A stretch of DNA of 64,000 nucleotides from assembly GCA_949825045.1 (NCBI GenBank), contig OX463815.1, forward strand, positions 20,019,231 through 20,083,230, in the 5' to 3' direction. The notes under the pieces were generated by a model. That model saw only the letters and a program-made list of their open reading frames with translations. It did no database searches and was not told the origin of the DNA. Position numbers and translations under genes: made by a program. The stretch is from Argyresthia goedartella (lineage: Eukaryota; Arthropoda; Insecta; Lepidoptera; Argyresthiidae). Of the stretch, positions 10,481-20,480 are shown in pieces. Position 1 is the first letter of the stretch; the number at the start of each line of letters is the position of its first letter.

Positions 10481-10568
10481 CACATAGCACTGGATGGTTG
10501 TCGTGTAACGATACGAACCTAACCAGAACCTAACAGAAAACAACCAGGATAAAATTTACTAGTGACAG

Positions 10569-10574
10569 TTTATT
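10569..10574 (-). promoter_or_regulatory. AATAAA polyadenylation signal in LTR
   Basis: AATAAA on the minus strand lies about 70 bases before the LTR end, as expected for the R/U5 region. It also occurs in the partner LTR at 12579-12584. Confidence 0.55.
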
Positions 10575-10794
10575 AGTTATTTACAGTGAAGACTATAGAA
10601 AAATGATACGAAGATGAGGATGGATGAGATGAGAACAGGTTTTTATTAAATATAGATTAGGTATAGAAAAAAAAGAAGCGGAGGACACGGAGAGTAGGAG
10701 ACCGGTGGGGTGATGACCAGGATGCAGGTGTATTTGTTGTTGTAGATGTTGTTGAAATCGTCGTTGTAGGAACGGTAGCGGGCGTATTTGTAGT

Positions 10795-11025
10795 TACGGC
10801 TCGCAGGATCCCGTTGTAGGAACGGCTCGCAGGATCGCGTCGTAGGCACGGCTCGCAGGATCGCGTTGTAGGGACGGCTCGCAGGATCCCGTTGTAGGAA
10901 CGGCTCGCAGGATCCCGTTTGTAGGAACGGCTCGCAGGATCGTGTTTGTAGAAACGGCTCGCAGGATCGTGTTTGTAGGAACGGCTCGCAGGATCGTGTT
11001 TGAAGGAACGGCTCGCAGGATCCCG
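10795..11025 (+). repeat. 28-29-bp minisatellite inside LTR
   Basis: About nine units share the core GGCTCGCAGGATC, with variable linkers of the type CGTTGTAGGAAC or GTGTTTGTAGGAAC. The same array with the same unit number lies at about 12805-13035 in the partner LTR. The older LTRs at 13653 and 15667 have only one core unit and a different GC-rich sequence in its place. Confidence 0.9.
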
Positions 11026-11043
11026 GGGTAGTGCGACCCCGGG
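11022..11043. promoter_or_regulatory. Conserved GC-rich stem-loop in LTR
   Basis: CCCGGGGT and ACCCCGGG form an 8-bp stem around the loop AGTGCG. The same structure lies at 13032-13053. In the older LTR at 14172-14193 it is CCCGGGGC with GCCCCGGG, so the closing T-A pair has become C-G on both sides. At 16177-16198 one arm has a further C-to-T change. The paired change suggests that the structure itself was kept. Confidence 0.6.
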
Positions 11044-11111
11044 ATAAGGCCTTTAGGTGGTTCTTCTCGCTTAGAAGCTGACGTGAGACTCTCGAATTTC
11101 AGAAATGTTCC

Positions 11112-11122
11112 GCTCTTATACC
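11112..11122 (-). promoter_or_regulatory. TATA signal in LTR (GGTATAAGAGC)
   Basis: On the minus strand GGTATAAGAGC is placed about 500 bases into the LTR. It recurs at 13122-13132 and 16267-16277, and is deleted from the LTR at 13653-14620. Position and orientation fit the LTR promoter. Confidence 0.6.
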
Positions 11123-11639
11123 CTTTTTGGAGAGTTTTAAAAATTATTTAAATCAAAAGCAATTTTTGTGAGTGGCCTAGAGAGAAAAAGTATTTTTGTA
11201 AAAGTATTGAAGCAAACATACCAGACCGCTAACGAGTTTGAATGGACATTGCCATGACAACCAGATAAACAACGACGTCAACAAATGTCAAAGTTTGGTT
11301 TCAGGCTCGTAATACGGAAAACAACAAAAAAACCATGAAGTAAATGAAGTAACAATGAATATAAAAAGGTAGCGCACCAGCGCGCACGAAGCCCGAGATT
11401 GCAGAGTTTCGGAGAAATCCAAACACAAGGTCACCAAAGGTAAACCCCTTCGCTATCGATTTAGAAGAGCTGATAGTGTGAAAATACAAAGCGAAAATGA
11501 TTTGTTAATGTGTTCTTATGGTTTAAAACGTTACAGGGTCCTATGAAAATAAAGGTGATACCAAAAAACAAGCTGTACAGCTCAGCAAGCATCCAGCTGA
11601 AAATCCAGGAAAATGACATGTAAATAGCATAACACTACA

Positions 11640-11657
11640 TTTTCCCCCCGACCCTGG
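11640..11657 (-). promoter_or_regulatory. Polypurine tract of element AB
   Basis: Read on the minus strand, GGGTCGGGGGGAAAA lies directly before the 3' LTR. The same run follows the LTR at 14620. It is the expected plus-strand primer site of an LTR retrotransposon. Confidence 0.8.
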
Positions 11658-12120
11658 AAAAATTTTTGACTCAGCAAAAATTTTGATAAGTACAAAAATA
11701 AACCAGAAAAACACAGCTTTGCAGAAACAGACATCAACAGGCAAAATCAGATATACCATCTCTTACATTCCTCATCTTCATTCAGTTAAGGGTGGAGTTC
11801 ACATTCAATGACTACCACTCTAAAAGTGTGTTTTCAAAAGGACATTCAGGCTTACTTAAGGAGTTGTCATCCGCTCCTGCGTGGAAAAAAAATATATGTA
11901 GAGGTGAAGAGAAACAAATTAATACTAAGGAAGCTTTAGTCGCTTTGCCTTAAGATTAAAAACGGCCAGAGCGGTAGAGCTCGAAGCCAGAGATCAGCCA
12001 CATCGCCAACGAGATGTGTCTGAAATGAAGAATATACGTATATACAAATTAACAGTTAATAGAAGTTATGAAAATTTATGCTACTTACATGCAAAAATTT
12101 TATATAAAGATTCGTATCAC

Positions 12121-12258
12121 CTTCAGGACAGAAGTTTGAGAAACAAGAGGAGGTTCCATGACAGTCGGATCAGCAGGAAGGTCAAGTGATGGAGAGTCAT
12201 TTTCAGTTGAAGGTGGAGTCAAGGATTCGAATTGTTTAGAAAATTTTACCTCTTTCCA
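12121..12258 (-). pseudogene. 46-codon open segment in non-coding LTR element
   Basis: The minus strand is open from TGG 12258 to AAG 12121, with Pro/Ser/Glu-rich sequence (SLTPPSTENDSPSLDLPADP). No initiator Met opens it, and it ends at AAG/GTGATA, which resembles a splice donor. The copy in the older element (15111-15248) is also open; of three coding differences I see, two are silent. That is weak evidence for past coding. It could be a leftover of a lost ORF or a captured exon. Confidence 0.35.
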
Positions 12259-12492
12259 TTGTTAAAAATATTAAAGTGATGAAGTGAAGTGAAGTGAAGT
12301 GAAGTGAAGTAATGTAAGTTAAATGTAGGCCTAAATATAATCCAGATGAGTTGAAAAACTAGATGAAGTGTTGTTTTAGAATTTGGAAAATGTGAAAAGG
12401 ATGAATAGATAAAGATTTAAGAGTGAAAGAGAAAGCAAATCAAAGGGAAAGAGACAAGGTGCAGAAAAGGTGAAGAGTGGAGAAGAACTTTT

Positions 12493-12505
12493 ACGTTGGG
12501 CGCCA
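12493..12505 (-). promoter_or_regulatory. Primer binding site, tRNA-Lys type
   Basis: Three bases after the 5' LTR the minus strand reads TGGCGCCCAACG. This is complementary to the CGTTGGGCGCCA 3' end of a metazoan tRNA-Lys. The same sequence stands before the LTR at 15667. Confidence 0.85.
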
Positions 12506-12508
12506 AAA

Positions 12509-13649
12509 TGTCGTGTAACGATACGAACCTAACCAGAACCTAACAGAAAACAACCAGGATAAAATTTAGTAGTGACAGTTTATTAGTTATTTACAGTGAA
12601 GACTATAGAAAAATGATACGAAGATGAGGATGGATGAGATGAGAACAGGTTTTTATAAAATATAGATTAGGTATAGAAAAAAAAGAAGCGGAGGACACGG
12701 AGAGTAGGAGACCGGTGGGGTGATGACCAGGATGCAGGTGTATTTGTTGTTGTAGATGTGGTTGAAATCGTCGTTGTAGGAACGGTAGCGGGCGTATTTG
12801 TAGTTACGGCTCGCAGGATCCCGTTGTAGGAACGGCTCGCAGGATCGCGTCGTAGGCACGGCTCGCAGGATCGCGTTGTAGGGACGGCTCGCAGGATCCC
12901 GTTGTAGGAACGGCTCGCAGGATCCCGTTTGTAGGAACGGCTCGCAGGATCGTGTTTGTAGGAATGGCTCGCAGGATCGTGTTTGTAGGAACGGCTCGCA
13001 GGATCGTGTTTGAAGGAACGGCTCGCAGGATCCCGGGGTAGTGCGACCCCGGGATAAGGCCTTTAGGTGGTTCTTCTCGCTTAGAAGCTGACGTGAGACT
13101 CTCGAACTTCAGAAGTGTTCCGCTCTTATACCCTTTTTGGAGAGTTCTAAAAATTATTTAAATTAAAAGCAATTTTTGTGAGTGGCCTAGAGAGAAAAAG
13201 TATTTTTGTAAAAGTATTGAAGCAAACATATCAGACCGCTAACGAGTTTGAATAGACATTGCCATGACAACCTGATAAACAACGACGTCAACAAATGTCA
13301 AAGTTTGGTTTCAGGCTCGTAATACGGAAAACAACAAAAAAACCATGAAGTAAATGAAGTAACAATGAATATAAAAAGGTAGCGCACCAGCGCGCACGAA
13401 GCCCGAGATTGCAGAGTTTCGGAGAAAGCCAAATACAAGGTCACCAAAGGTAAACCCCTTCGCTATCGATTTAGAAGAGCTGATAGTGTGAAAATACAAA
13501 GCGAAAATGATTTGTTAATGTGTTCTTATGGTTTAAAACGTCACAGGGTCCTATGAAAATAAAGGTGATACCAAATAACAAGCTGTACAGCTCAGCAAGC
13601 ATCCAGCTGAACATCCAGGAAAATGACATGTAAATAGCATAACACTACA
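12509..13649 (-). repeat. 5' LTR of element AB
   Basis: This is the partner LTR with the same internal signals (TATA at 13122-13132, AATAAA at 12579-12584, both minus). Near identity with 10499-11639 indicates a recent insertion. Confidence 0.92.
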
Positions 13650-13652
13650 TGG

Positions 13653-14620
13653 TGTCGTGTAGGGACAAGAACCTAAACAGAACCTAACAAAAAACAACAA
13701 CCAGGATAAAATTTAGAGATGATAGTTTATTATGCTTATTTACAGTGACTTTTTTTTATAAAAAATGAAAGGAAGATGAGGATGAATGAGGTGAGACAGG
13801 TTTTTAAAAAAATACAGATATCAGATAAAAAAAAAGAAGCGGAGGACACGGGGAGTAGGATCAGAAGGAGCAGTGGAACCGGTCTGGCGAACCGGTCAGT
13901 GGAAGCACTGGTGGGCGACGTAGCAGTTGCAGTTGGAGAGCGTGGCCGGCGGCCAATCGGTCATCAGTGCTCTGGAGACACCGACGGGCAGCAGAAGTAG
14001 TGGCCCTGGTAGCGAAGCGCCGGCCAGGGTAGAGGCCCGCAACGTGTCGGCCTGAAGTCACCGACGGGCAGGTGAAGCAGAGAACGGGCAGGTGAAGTGG
14101 AGACCCACGAAGCGCCGGCCAGGGTAGAGGCACGCCAAGACAGGAGGCGTAGTAGCAGAGGCTCGCAGGATCCCGGGGCAGTGCGGCCCCGGGATAAGGC
14201 CTTTATGTGATGCTTCTTGCTTGAAAGCTGAAGTGAGACTGCAGAATTTAGTAACAACATAGTAAATGTCAGATTTTGGTTTCAGGCTCGTAATAGAGAA
14301 ATCAACAAGTTCACATAGCCAAAATTACATAACAGCGATAGATAAAAAGGTAGCGCACCAGCGCGCACGAAGCCCGAGATTGCAGAGTTTCGGAGAAAGC
14401 CAAATACAAGGTCACCAAAGGTAAACCCCTTCGCTATCGATTTAGAAGTGCTGATAGTGTGAAAATACGAAGTGAAAATGATTTGTTATTGTGTTCTTAT
14501 GGTTTAAAACGTTACAGGGTCCTATGAAAATAAAGGTGATACAAAATATACAGCTATACAGCTCAGCAAGTATCCAGCTGAACAGACTGGAAAATGGCAT
14601 GTAAGTAGCATAACACTACA
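13653..14620 (-). repeat. 3' LTR of element CD, promoter segment deleted
   Basis: This 968-bp LTR starts TGTCGTGTAGGG and ends AACACTACA. Compared with its partner it lacks the segment with the TATA signal and its flanks (junction near 14250). The middle holds a GC-rich sequence with two GCGCCGGCCAGGG blocks where AB has its minisatellite. Confidence 0.88.
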
Positions 14621-15666
14621 TTTTCCCCCCGACCCTGGAAAATTTTTTGACTCAGCAAACATTTTGATATGTACATTTTAAAATAAACCAGAAAAACACA
14701 GCTTTGCAGAAACAGACATCACCAGGCAAAATCAGATATACCATCTCTTACATTCATCATCTTCATTCAGGTAAGGGTGGAGTTCACATTCAATGACTAC
14801 CACTCTAAAAGTGTGTTTTCAAAAGGACATTCAGGCTTACTTAAGGAGTTGTCATCCGCTCCTGCGTGGAAAAAAAAATAAGTAGAGGTAAAGAGAAACA
14901 AATTAATCCTAAGGTAGCTTTAGTCGCTTTGCCTTAAGATTAAGAACGGCCAGAGCGGTAGAGCTCGAAGCCAGAGATCAGCAACATCGCCAACGAGATG
15001 TGTCTGAAATGAAGAATATACATATATACAAATTAACAGTTAGAAGTTAAGAAAATTTATGCTACTTACATGCAAAATTTTATATCTTTAATGCTAAACT
15101 TTCGTATCACCTTCAGGACAGAAGTTTGAGAAACAAGAGGGGGTTCCATCACAGTCGGATCAGCAGGAAGGTCAAGTGATGGAGAGTCATTTGCAGTTGA
15201 AGGTGGAGTCAAGGATTCGAATTGTTTAGAAAATTTTACCTCTTTCCATTGTTAAAAATATTAAAGTGATGAAGTGAAGTGAAGTGAATTGAAGTGAAGT
15301 GAAGTAATGTAAGTTAAATGTAGGCCTAAATATAATCCAGATGAGTTAAAAAACTAGATGAAGTTTTGTTTTAGAATTTGGAAAATATTTAGGCAAATTT
15401 TTTCCGCCCTTTCCATTGTTATAGTTAAGTGTAGAGTCAAGTGTTATAGAAGTGAAGTGAAGTGAAGTAATGTAAGTTAAATGTAGGCCTAAATATAATC
15501 CAGATGAGTTAAAAAACTAGATGAAGTTTTGTTTTAGAATTTGGAAAATATGAAAAGGATGAATAGATAAAGATTTAAGAGCGAAAGAGAAAGCAAATCA
15601 AAGGGAAAGAGACAAGGCGCAGAAAAGGTGAAGGGTGAAGAAGAACTTTTACGTTGGGCGCCAAAA

Positions 15667-17602
15667 TGTCGAGTAGCGACAAGAACCTACCAGAACCTAA
15701 CAAGAAACAACCAGGAGAAAATTTAGAAATGACAGTTTATTATGGGTATTTACAGTGACTATTTAGAAAAAAATGATAGGAAGATGAGGGTGGATGAAGT
15801 GAGACAGGTTTTATAAAAAGAAGATATCCAGATAAAAAAAAGGAAGCGGAGGACACGGAGAGTAGGAGGCCGATGAAGCAGTTGACGTCTGGCGAACCGG
15901 TCAGTGGAGGCACTGGTGGGCGATGTAGGAGTTTCAGTTAGAGAGCGTGGCCGGCGGCCAATCGGTCATCAGTGCCCTGGAGACACCGACGGGCAGCAGA
16001 AGTTGTGGCCCTGGTAGCGAAGCGCCGGCCAGGGTAGAGGCCCGCAACGTGTCGGCCTGAAGTCACCGACGGGCAGGTGAAGTAGAGAACGGGCAGTTGA
16101 AGTGGAGACCCACGAAGCGCCGGCCAGGGTAGAGGCTCGCCAAGACAGGAGGCGTAGTAGCAGAGGCTCGCAGGATCCCGGGGCAGTGCGGCCCTGGGAT
16201 AAGGCCTTTAGGTGATGCTTCTTGCTTAAAAGCTGAAGTGAGACTCCAGAATTTCAGAAATGTTCCGCTCTTATACCCTTTTTGGAGAGTTCTAAAAAAT
16301 ATTTAAATTAAAAGCAATTTTTGTGAGTGAAGCAAACATATCAGACTGCTAACGAGTTTGAAATCAAAATCAAAATCAAAAATCATTTATTTCCATAGGA
16401 TGTTGTTACATCACTTAGATCCGTCATTACATTTTTTTGGGTGAGTTCACTAACCCAATGGCGGAATCTGTGGAGAAGAGCTCACTCAAGAAACTCCACA
16501 GTCGTCGCATCTTTTGCGTTTCCTTTTTTAAATAAAATATTGTCAAATTACAAAATGAATGCTAATTATATATCGAAACAGCAGGTTACTCAAACAATCT
16601 ATTCCCATGGACATCTGTCCTCTAAGTAATCAGATATCCTGTAGTAACCTTTTTTATACAATTTCTGTTTTATTATTATTTTAAACTTGTCTAAAGGTAA
16701 GTTTTTAATATCAGTAGGGACCTTATTGTAATAGCGTATACAATTGCCTTTAAAAGAATTACTAATTTTATGTAGTCGGCTTACATAAGCAACCAACTTG
16801 TCTTTATTTATAGTATTAAAATTGTGTATATCACTGTACTTCTGAAAATTAGTTATATTTCTTTTTACATACACAAGATTGTCATAGATATATTGAGACA
16901 CAAATGTCAGAATATTGATTTCTTTAAACTTTTCCCTCAGTGACACTCTAGGCCCTAATCTATAAATTGCACGAACAACCCGTTTCTGCAGAATAAATAT
17001 ACTATTAGCATTCGCAGCGTGACCCCACAATAAAATACCATAGGTCATTAGACTATGAAAGTAACTAAAGTAGACTAGTCTAGCGGTGTCTACGTCGGTA
17101 AGAGCTCTAATTTTTTTAACTGCGAACGCTACCGAACTCAGTCTGTTCGACAATTTATTTATATGAGGATCCCATTGTAGTTTGGCGTCTAAAGTAATGT
17201 ATTGAATGGACATTGCCATGACGACCAGATAAACAACAACATAGTAAATGTCAGATTTTGGTTTCAGGCTCGTAATAGAGAAATCAACAAGTTCACATAG
17301 CCAAAATTACATAACAGCGATAGATAAAAGGTTAGCGCACCAGCGCGCACGAAGCCCGAGATTGCAGAGTTTCGGAGAAAGCCAAATACAAGGTCACCAA
17401 AGGTAAACCCCTTCGCTATCGATTTAGAAGTGCTGATAGTGTGAAAATACGAAGTGAAAATGATTTGTTATTGTGTTCTTATGGTTTAAAACGTTACAGG
17501 GTCCTATGAAAATAAAGGTGATACAAAATATGCAGCTGTACAGCTCAGCAAGTAACCAGCTGAACAGACTGGAAAATAGCATGTAAGTAACATAACACTA
17601 CA
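15667..17602 (-). repeat. 5' LTR of element CD, split by a LINE
   Basis: This LTR begins TGTCGAGTAGCG and ends AACACTACA. It keeps the TATA signal (16267-16277, minus) and is interrupted at 16363-17201 by a 5'-truncated LINE flanked by TTGAA. Confidence 0.88.
16363..17201 (-). pseudogene. 5'-truncated CR1/Daphne-like LINE (ORF2 C-terminus)
   Basis: The insertion is bounded by TTGAA on both sides (16358-16362 and 17202-17206), and its 3' tail is a run of TCAAAA units read on the plus strand. It encodes about 200 C-terminal residues of ORF2, open from about 17219 to 16599. The order is LQWDPHINKLSNRLSSVAFAV, YGILLWGHAANANSIFILQK, RAIYRLGPRVSLREKFKEIN and YYNKVPTDIKNLPLDKFK. The same order occurs at 32.5-32.1 kb and 63.7-63.4 kb. 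The frame is intact but lacks RT and endonuclease. The tail differs from the GTCAAA tail of the copy at 31.8 kb, so they are sister families. Confidence 0.88.
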
Positions 17603-17606
17603 ATGG

Positions 17607-18243
17607 ACATACACAACAACATCTCTCCATTATTTTAGTTTCTAGGCTAACCTGGCTACTGAGAACTGCATCCATAGCTAGATTCAGTTCCCTGGTTTCC
17701 GCTCTGGTTTTATCATAGAGTCCAATGTAGTAGTAGTAGTATGTAAGGCTGCCACATTACACATTGAGTCATCCTTAGTAAAGTCAATAGTCAAAGAGGG
17801 CAAGCTATAGCCCGCAACAGAGACATGGCCCATGGAGGTATTAACTGCTACCAACTCATCAAATAAGCTCTGAGTGGTCACTGTGGCAGAGCTAATGGCC
17901 GCTTCTTCCAGCTGTTTAATATGTTGGTGGGCATCACACAGTTCCTTCTCCAGGACTGAGGTTCTGCGCAGGACGCACTCATACTCAGTGCCACAGTGCT
18001 CATCAAACCCTTCTATTATTAGTTGCAGCCTATCCCGTTCCTCACTAATAGAAATATTAATGGAATGTAGCGCGAACAGTTCCCTCTTTAATTTTTGATT
18101 ATTTCCTAAGGTATCTAAGATAGTTTGTTATTTTCATCTCTTTCTGCTTCTAATTGTTCCACCTGCCCCTGTGCTTCCTTTAATTCCTGCAAAACCAGTT
18201 GGAGCCTGGACTCCGCTTGGCGAGACAAAGCATTGCGAGTCAT
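17607..18243 (-). pseudogene. CR1/Daphne-like LINE ORF1, N-terminal coiled-coil half
   Basis: From ATG at 18243 the minus strand reads MTRNALSRQAESRLQLVLQE and then a Glu/Gln/Leu-rich heptad-like stretch (EAQGQVEQLEAERDENN) before a stop near 18120. It resumes with KLKRELFALHSINISISEER and continues through HQHIKQLEEAAISSATV to about 17690. A coiled coil is usual at the start of LINE ORF1 proteins, where it drives multimer formation. The C-terminal half lies on the same strand at 10498-10119, on the far side of the LTR nest. Two copies of the target ATGG mark the break, so this was once one LINE. Confidence 0.7.
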
Positions 18244-18544
18244 TATTATGATTAGTAATGTGAAAACAAAGACAAAAAACACGCGCTAAGTAGCAAGGGA
18301 AAGGTAAGACAATGTCAGTTGAACACAGTATCAAGACAGTTTGAATCGTCCATTGTCTGTCGATTGATTATTTTATCACAAATATAATTCTGACCACGTT
18401 TAGCACTGGCACACTATTAATTAACTTAACAAATACTAAAAATAACACTATATTCAGAAATAGACGAATTTAAACAGAATATAATTTAGTTAAGATACAG
18501 CACAGCTGTTTTTGACGTCAACGAAAATGGATTTAATAATGTTT
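18244..18544. other. LINE leader or flank
   Basis: This is AT-rich sequence between the ORF1 start and the Tc1-like remnant. It is probably the 5' leader of the minus-strand LINE. No motif is seen. Confidence 0.4.
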
Positions 18545-19723
18545 TTGACTATTTGCGGGCCAGTCTAATACTCACAAACAATCGTTCTCTGATAATGGCC
18601 TTCACGCTGTTTGCGGTATGCTTCGGACCTTTGTCTTGTTGGAAGATCATTGTCACGGTAAATGTTCATAAGAATAAGGAATTATGGTCTCTTCTAATAT
18701 TTTTTGTATCGGTGCTGATCAAGCATGTCTTTAATCTTTCTCATGAGACCAATCCCGAATCCAGAAAAGCAACCCCATACTTTTATGTTTCCACCACCAT
18801 ATTTTACTGTTTTATTTGTAAACTTAGGGTCAAATGGCTTGGTGACAAGGCGACTAACATATCATTTGCCATCCGAATTTATCATATTAATCTTCGTTTC
18901 GTCAGAAAAGAGTACTTTTTTCCACTCTTGATAGGTCCAATCGCGGTACTTTCTGGCCTAACGGACTTCTTTATGCCTTTTGGCAAGAAGCGGTACTTTT
19001 CGGCAAACCCTTCTGTGTTAACCATGCTCCACTAATTTCCTTCGGACAAGTCTTGCGGATACTTTCCGTGGGTTCCGTGACCTTTTGGAACTTTGTTCCG
19101 CCAAACGCACCATCATCCTGTCCTCGAGTATTGTAGTCTTCCGAGGGCGAAGTTTGCTTGGGACATTATTTGTTGTTTCATGTTGCTTAAAATTACTAAT
19201 AGCATTGTATACCATCTTTACGGAACACCCAATATGTCGTGCGATCTTCTTGTACGTTCAAATATGCCTCGAATGTAAACCAACTACAATCTTTCTGGTA
19301 TTGGGGTCACAACTCTTAGATTCACCCATTTTCTTTAAAAAATGAGACCAATATAATTCAGTTCGCATTGAAAAAATACTTATAAATGGCGCCGAAAATA
19401 CATAACCATGTAGTCTATGGTTGAATTGTTTATTTTTAATTTTTAACATTAAAACCCAGATCATTTCATGTTTCTAATTAGTTGTCCATCTACATGCCTA
19501 GTCAAATTATGCTCGGTCTAAGGTAATGTTAGAAAATCTTTTTTGTTGTAAGTGTTTTGAAATATAAAATATCCTTTGCACTTATTTAGTATATTAATAG
19601 TGTGACTATTTAAATACACCACCAACATTATTTTAAGATCACTATAAAAAGTCAAGAGCAGTTTAAACTCAATGTATTGGATTTAGTACTAGGCATTTCT
19701 AATTATCCTGCCACCACTGTATA
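18545..19723 (-). pseudogene. Tc1-like transposon remnant
   Basis: The minus strand starts near 19723 with CAGTGGTGGCAGGATAATT, a Tc1-like terminal sequence. The transposase starts at Met 19329 (MGESKSCDPNTRKIVVGLH) and stays mostly in one frame with several stop codons. An HTH (ARHIGCSVKMVYNAISNF) is followed by the RKT/RLVRRKL second HTH, the first catalytic Asp in VLFSDETKIN, and VWGCFSGFGIG. It ends at GPKHTANSVKAII and a DWPA segment near 18545. The terminal SPDLNPIE block with the catalytic Glu and the right TIR are missing. Confidence 0.8.
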
Positions 19724-20185
19724 TGAATAAAGTTTAATTTATTTTTTACTAATCATTGTTAATCCCTGTTTTACTTCATAAATCATTATTTAACTTGTTA
19801 TAGTTATTGTATAACTGAATGTTTATACATTTACTATTTGGTTATATATGTTTTTGTTCTATCATAGATAAAAAATAAATAAGTGTAAGTCAATAGTTAC
19901 ACTCATGTTTAATCGTATATACATTGTATATAATCGTATATACATCGAGAACTAACATGAAAATATTTAAGTGATCTGTATTATTGTACAGCTGTTGTAT
20001 AGATTTTAGTAAATAAATAAGGAAACAAAATTTGCTTGTTCAAATCTGGATGATTTTAGATAATCCTCTATTATTACAATATTATCTATTGTAATCATTA
20101 TTTTGTCTTAATGCATTTTCCAAATTATTTTAGATTGTATTTGTCATTTCTAAATTATGTACATAATTTTTTAAATAATTAATTT
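19724..20185. other. AT-rich non-coding stretch
   Basis: There are short direct repeats of the type CGTATATACAT near 19915-19945 and nothing else that I can recognise. Confidence 0.5.
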
Positions 20186-20189
20186 AAAG

Positions 20190-20480
20190 AGCTCTGTGGT
20201 GTAATGAGTTTCACGCTTGCTTCTCACAGGAGATGCAGGTTCGAATCTTCACCATGTATCAATGAGATAATTAATTTATCTTAAGTACATTAGCTGACGT
20301 TCAGTGTTTCGGATGACATGTTAAAATCGGTCCCGGCTACTATCGCTTCGTGGTAATGGTCGTAAAACCTCTCCACCAACCCGCACTGTGCCAGTGTGGT
20401 GGAGTATGGCTTAATCTTACTCGTATCCGGGTAAAGGCCTGTGCCCCTCGTTGGGGACATTAATGAGCTACATTTCTATT
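20190..20480 (+). mobile_element. tRNA-derived SINE (family 1)
   Basis: The head has an A-box-like CTCTGTGGTGTAATGAG and a B-box-like GGTTCGAATC. The body contains CGGATGACA, CCCGGCTACTATCGCT and GTGGAGTATGGCTTAATCTTA, and then GCCTGTGCCCC. The same body recurs at 40285-40541 and, inverted, at 57392-57650. RNA polymerase III promoter boxes inside the head would drive transcription; a LINE must supply reverse transcriptase. Confidence 0.8.

Larger units (their letters stand above)
9545..10498 (-). pseudogene. CR1/Daphne-like LINE, right half of a split copy
   Basis: On the minus strand, 10379-10119 gives the C-terminal half of ORF1 (YLIICLGNRGNVNKSDLIKYL). It parallels LHIGNTTGVQQDDLINYF in the LINE at 36.2-35.9 kb; this region may be the esterase-like domain known from CR1-type ORF1 proteins. 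Next, 10019-9702 gives the endonuclease-RT linker, aligning with 34021-33593 (KKYSKIFRKVCQIAK against KKYTKTFKLVCRTAK). The first half of ORF1 is found on the same strand at 17607-18243, on the other side of the LTR nest. Hairpins at 10023-10056 and 10412-10480 disrupt it, and it ends against the plus-strand LINE. Confidence 0.75.
10499..11639 (-). repeat. 3' LTR of element AB
   Basis: This LTR is 1141 bp, the same length as its partner at 12509-13649. It holds a U3 of about 500 bp, a TATA signal at 11112-11122 (minus), the 28-29-bp minisatellite and an AATAAA at 10569-10574 (minus). A short U5 ends in ACGACA. Confidence 0.92.
10499..13649 (-). mobile_element. Non-coding LTR retrotransposon AB (younger insertion)
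   Basis: Two LTRs of equal length (1141 bp; 10499-11639 and 12509-13649) begin with TG and end with CA on either strand. They differ at few positions and flank an 869-bp internal region. The target duplication is TGGT (10495-10498 and 13650-13653). Orientation is minus: TGGCGCCCAACG follows the 5' LTR three bases on, and a purine tract precedes the 3' LTR. No gag or pol is visible, so an autonomous relative must have supplied the proteins. A 4-bp target duplication fits Ty3/Gypsy, but the class is not proven. Confidence 0.92.
13653..17602 (-). mobile_element. Non-coding LTR retrotransposon CD (older insertion)
   Basis: This is the same family as AB: LTRs at 13653-14620 and 15667-17602, the same purine tract and primer site, a non-coding interior of about 1046 bp, and minus orientation. 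The target duplication is ATGG (10494-10497 and 17603-17606), now separated because AB landed in the T at the edge of this element. The LTR at 13653-14620 has lost the segment with the TATA signal. The other LTR carries a LINE insertion, giving it 1936 bp in place of about 1092. The interior holds a 90-bp direct duplication (about 15297-15388 and 15460-15551). Confidence 0.9.

Noticed and set aside
10795..11025. CRISPR-like array
   Set aside because: Units are contiguous without unique spacers, and the genome is eukaryotic; it is an LTR minisatellite.
11301..11489. 62-codon frame repeated at 13311-13499
   Set aside because: Lies entirely in the LTR, repeated only because the LTR is; no coding signs.
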